Shown piece after piece: positions 6,786 through 8,731 of a stretch of 8,731 nt of DNA. The DNA lies in contig JALUDQ010000209.1 in assembly GCA_027043985.1 (NCBI GenBank), forward strand, positions 1 to 8,731. Direction: 5' to 3'. The notes under the pieces are model-generated. The model was not told the DNA's origin. It saw nothing but the letters and a program-made list of their open reading frames with translations, and did not search any database. The position numbers and the translations under genes are program-made. Source of the DNA: Desulfurococcales archaeon (GTDB lineage Archaea > Thermoproteota > Thermoprotei_A > Sulfolobales > WANQ01). The first letter of the stretch is position 1, and every line of letters starts with the position of its first letter.

Positions 6786-8731
6786 ATGGACTGGCTCGAC
6801 TTCATTAAGAGGTATGGACCACGTGTTCTCGCAGCAGTTTACTCGTTCATAATGATAGTATGGGCTTCTAGTCTAACACCCACGTTAGCGATATTCACTA
6901 GACCCGAGGGTGCTGCATTACCTGTAGCACTTGGTATTATAGCGGGGTTCTTCGCATATATTAACAGGTTTAGGATTGCTAGCTTTATAACAACACTAAT
7001 AGTCGTGGGAGGAATAGTCTACCACGTCTACTACTTCTTTGCCGTTAAGGCAGCAGTCCCCTTAGGTCTTAGGAGTATTAGTCCCGAACTCTTTAACACA
7101 TTGGAGGATCCCTATGCTCGTGGAGCATATTATGGCGTACTAATAGCGACATTTATAGTAGCACTCGTTGTAGCGGCTACAATTAAACATCCACTCGAAC
7201 TGGTCTCATATTATATTAGTTTAACTGCAATACTATTATTCATAACCCCCTATGCCTACCTCTCAATCCCCCTACTCTTTGCTGCTCTAAGTGCGGCACG
7301 TGTCGTAAAGGCGAAGAGCATTAAGGGTCTAGGTCTCTTCTTCCTAGTCTACTTCTCATTGTTTCTACCAATACAAGTAGCCTACACTATGGTTGACTAC
7401 GGCTATGAAAAGGCACAAGAGTTTGCCCCCCACGGTATAGCAGTAGATACCGTAATCTACGCGGTAACCTATTACCTACCCCCATCAGCCCGGGCAAGTG
7501 GGCAGCCATTAAATGTTAATAGAACTGTCCCCATATTCACTGAGATAAACCGTACGAGGATACTCCACGGGGAACCATTACTTACTGCAAGACTCTCTGA
7601 ACTAATAGAGAAGCTGGGTTTAGGTAACCTACGCCCACGTGTTATTGATATGAGTAATATGAGCCCAGAGGAGATGAAGACTGCGATTGCCGCATCACTA
7701 ATGGTTCTCGCTAAGAATATTCTAACCGATTATAGTATTGCTGTAACAATAGCTACTCTAACCATATGGTTCGGTCTAGGTCTAGGTGGAGCCATATACT
7801 CCTACATTAACAACGAGCTAACACGCCTCATGTACAAACTCGTTAGGAAATCAGAGAAGGGGTCTCTCTCACTAATACTAGCCTTCTCTCTCCCAATACT
7901 AGCAATAGTAGCCCTATGGATAGGCCTAGTAGCTGGATTATACATGTTTAACGCGTTATCCCCGCTAGGCTATAGTTCTGAGACACTTATGGAGAAACAA
8001 GAACTCATAATCCTCCACGGTTTCGCATTACTAGTAGCCTTCGTCTACCCACCCTACATATTCTACGCCTTATCAGAGCTGAGAATGCAGGGAGAAGAAC
8101 TTAGGAAGAGGATTAAGAAGAGACTCGAAGAAATACTTTCACAGATAAATGTTTTGAAGGGGCAAATAGAGAAGTCCATTGAGTTAATACCAACTCTCCA
8201 TGGAACCTTTAAGAAACTAGAACTAGACCTAAACATGCTTGAAGACGAGGCAAAAGACCTATACTCATGGAGCCTTAAAGCTAGAAGCTTCGAACTCCTC
8301 CGAAGCCCTATAATAAGTAGGGTTAAGGAGATACGTGGGAAACTAGAAGCCCTACGCTCCAGCTTTATAGAAAACATGAAGAGCTCCTTTAACGTTAGGA
8401 GGGCGACACTACTCGATGCAGTAGAACTCCTCAAGAGTCTTGGAGGCGAATTAGAGGTTCCAAGAGAAGTACGTGAAATAGATTTAACCAAGATAACAGT
8501 AGAAGAACTGTTACGCGCGACCGAGATGTTGAACAAGGCTATCATGGACTCTGTTGAGCATCTCTTACAACAATATGAGGGTATGGCTAAGAGTCTGGCA
8601 TTACTTGATCCACGTGGACTAGAAATATTGAGATCTGTTAAAGCCGATATAAATAGTATAAAGGCGAATATGGAGTATGATCCATTCGTAGCATTAGAGC
8701 AGGCATTGAAGACTATAATAAAGTTCAAGGA
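6786..8731 (+). CDS. Ten-span membrane protein with long cytoplasmic coiled-coil domain, partial
   Basis: I do not recognise the family. The frame stays open for 648 codons from ATG 6786 to the window edge, so the C-terminus is missing. Hydrophobic spans lie near residues 14-37, 44-60, 65-87, 114-133, 138-155, 157-172, 181-202, 315-340, 362-388 and 405-428. Basic loops (60-63, 172-181, 346-358) fit the positive-inside rule with the N-terminus inside. The loop 203-314 then lies outside, and it holds three N-glycosylation sequons (NRT 245, NRT 255, NMS 291), which agrees with that topology. From 431 on the chain is soluble, charged and helical (coiled coil about 431-650) and should lie in the cytoplasm. 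No transporter signature or catalytic motif is visible. Next to the tubulin-like genes, a role as membrane anchor or scaffold is plausible but inferred. The first in-frame upstream stop is TAG at 6768. Confidence 0.88.
   Translation, partial: MDWLDFIKRYGPRVLAAVYSFIMIVWASSLTPTLAIFTRPEGAALPVALGIIAGFFAYINRFRIASFITTLIVVGGIVYHVYYFFAVKAAVPLGLRSISPELFNTLEDPYARGAYYGVLIATFIVALVVAATIKHPLELVSYYISLTAILLFITPYAYLSIPLLFAALSAARVVKAKSIKGLGLFFLVYFSLFLPIQVAYTMVDYGYEKAQEFAPHGIAVDTVIYAVTYYLPPSARASGQPLNVNRTVPIFTEINRTRILHGEPLLTARLSELIEKLGLGNLRPRVIDMSNMSPEEMKTAIAASLMVLAKNILTDYSIAVTIATLTIWFGLGLGGAIYSYINNELTRLMYKLVRKSEKGSLSLILAFSLPILAIVALWIGLVAGLYMFNALSPLGYSSETLMEKQELIILHGFALLVAFVYPPYIFYALSELRMQGEELRKRIKKRLEEILSQINVLKGQIEKSIELIPTLHGTFKKLELDLNMLEDEAKDLYSWSLKARSFELLRSPIISRVKEIRGKLEALRSSFIENMKSSFNVRRATLLDAVELLKSLGGELEVPREVREIDLTKITVEELLRATEMLNKAIMDSVEHLLQQYEGMAKSLALLDPRGLEILRSVKADINSIKANMEYDPFVALEQALKTIIKFK

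Noticed and set aside
8063..8728. 221-codon minus-strand open frame opposite the end of the membrane-protein gene
   Set aside because: It is a shadow: a serine- and leucine-rich translation of antisense coiled-coil codons. The plus-strand frame runs continuously from the membrane spans through this region.

Overview
The window looks like a piece of a hyperthermophilic crenarchaeal chromosome, most likely Desulfurococcales-like. This is inferred from composition and gene style, not from a marker gene. The signs are moderate A+T richness, heavy use of ATA, AGA/AGG and CTA codons, frequent TTG and GTG starts, GAGGTG-type ribosome binding sites, AT-rich TATA-like boxes and very short intergenic gaps. 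I see no rRNA, tRNA, CRISPR array, insertion sequence or phage gene.

Left part (1-1817, minus strand): two radical-SAM genes run leftwards as a probable operon. The upstream gene (870-1817) is a SplB/COG1533-type protein. The second (1-840) is a COG1032-type protein with a B12-binding-like N-terminal domain and is cut by the window edge. Both keep the CxxxCxxC iron-sulfur motif. A divergent promoter region (about 1818-1924) separates them from the rest.

Centre and right (1925-8731): this is the notable part. A secreted or membrane-anchored protein with a cytoplasmic coiled-coil tail (1925-2860) is followed by an 879-residue tubulin/FtsZ-superfamily GTPase (2926-5565). The GTPase keeps the IGLGGAGTN loop and the exact tubulin signature GGGTGSG, but about 400 residues of coiled coil appear to be inserted inside its C-terminal domain. 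Convergent to it, 10 bp away, is a 332-residue protein (5576-6574). By my reading it has the layout of a compact tubulin/FtsZ fold whose GTP-binding loops have been lost, which would make it a pseudo-GTPase paralogue. Beyond a 211-bp divergent intergenic region with small repeats is a ten-helix membrane protein with a long cytoplasmic coiled-coil domain (6786-8731), cut by the right edge.

Taken together, 1925-8731 reads as a candidate membrane-linked cytoskeletal or membrane-remodelling system: an active tubulin-like filament former, a nucleotide-binding-deficient relative, and two membrane proteins that present coiled coils to the cytoplasm as possible anchors. This matters because Desulfurococcales are known for dividing with the Cdv/ESCRT-III machinery and lacking classical FtsZ. 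The GTPase assignment rests on visible motifs. The pseudo-GTPase assignment and the joint system are inference.
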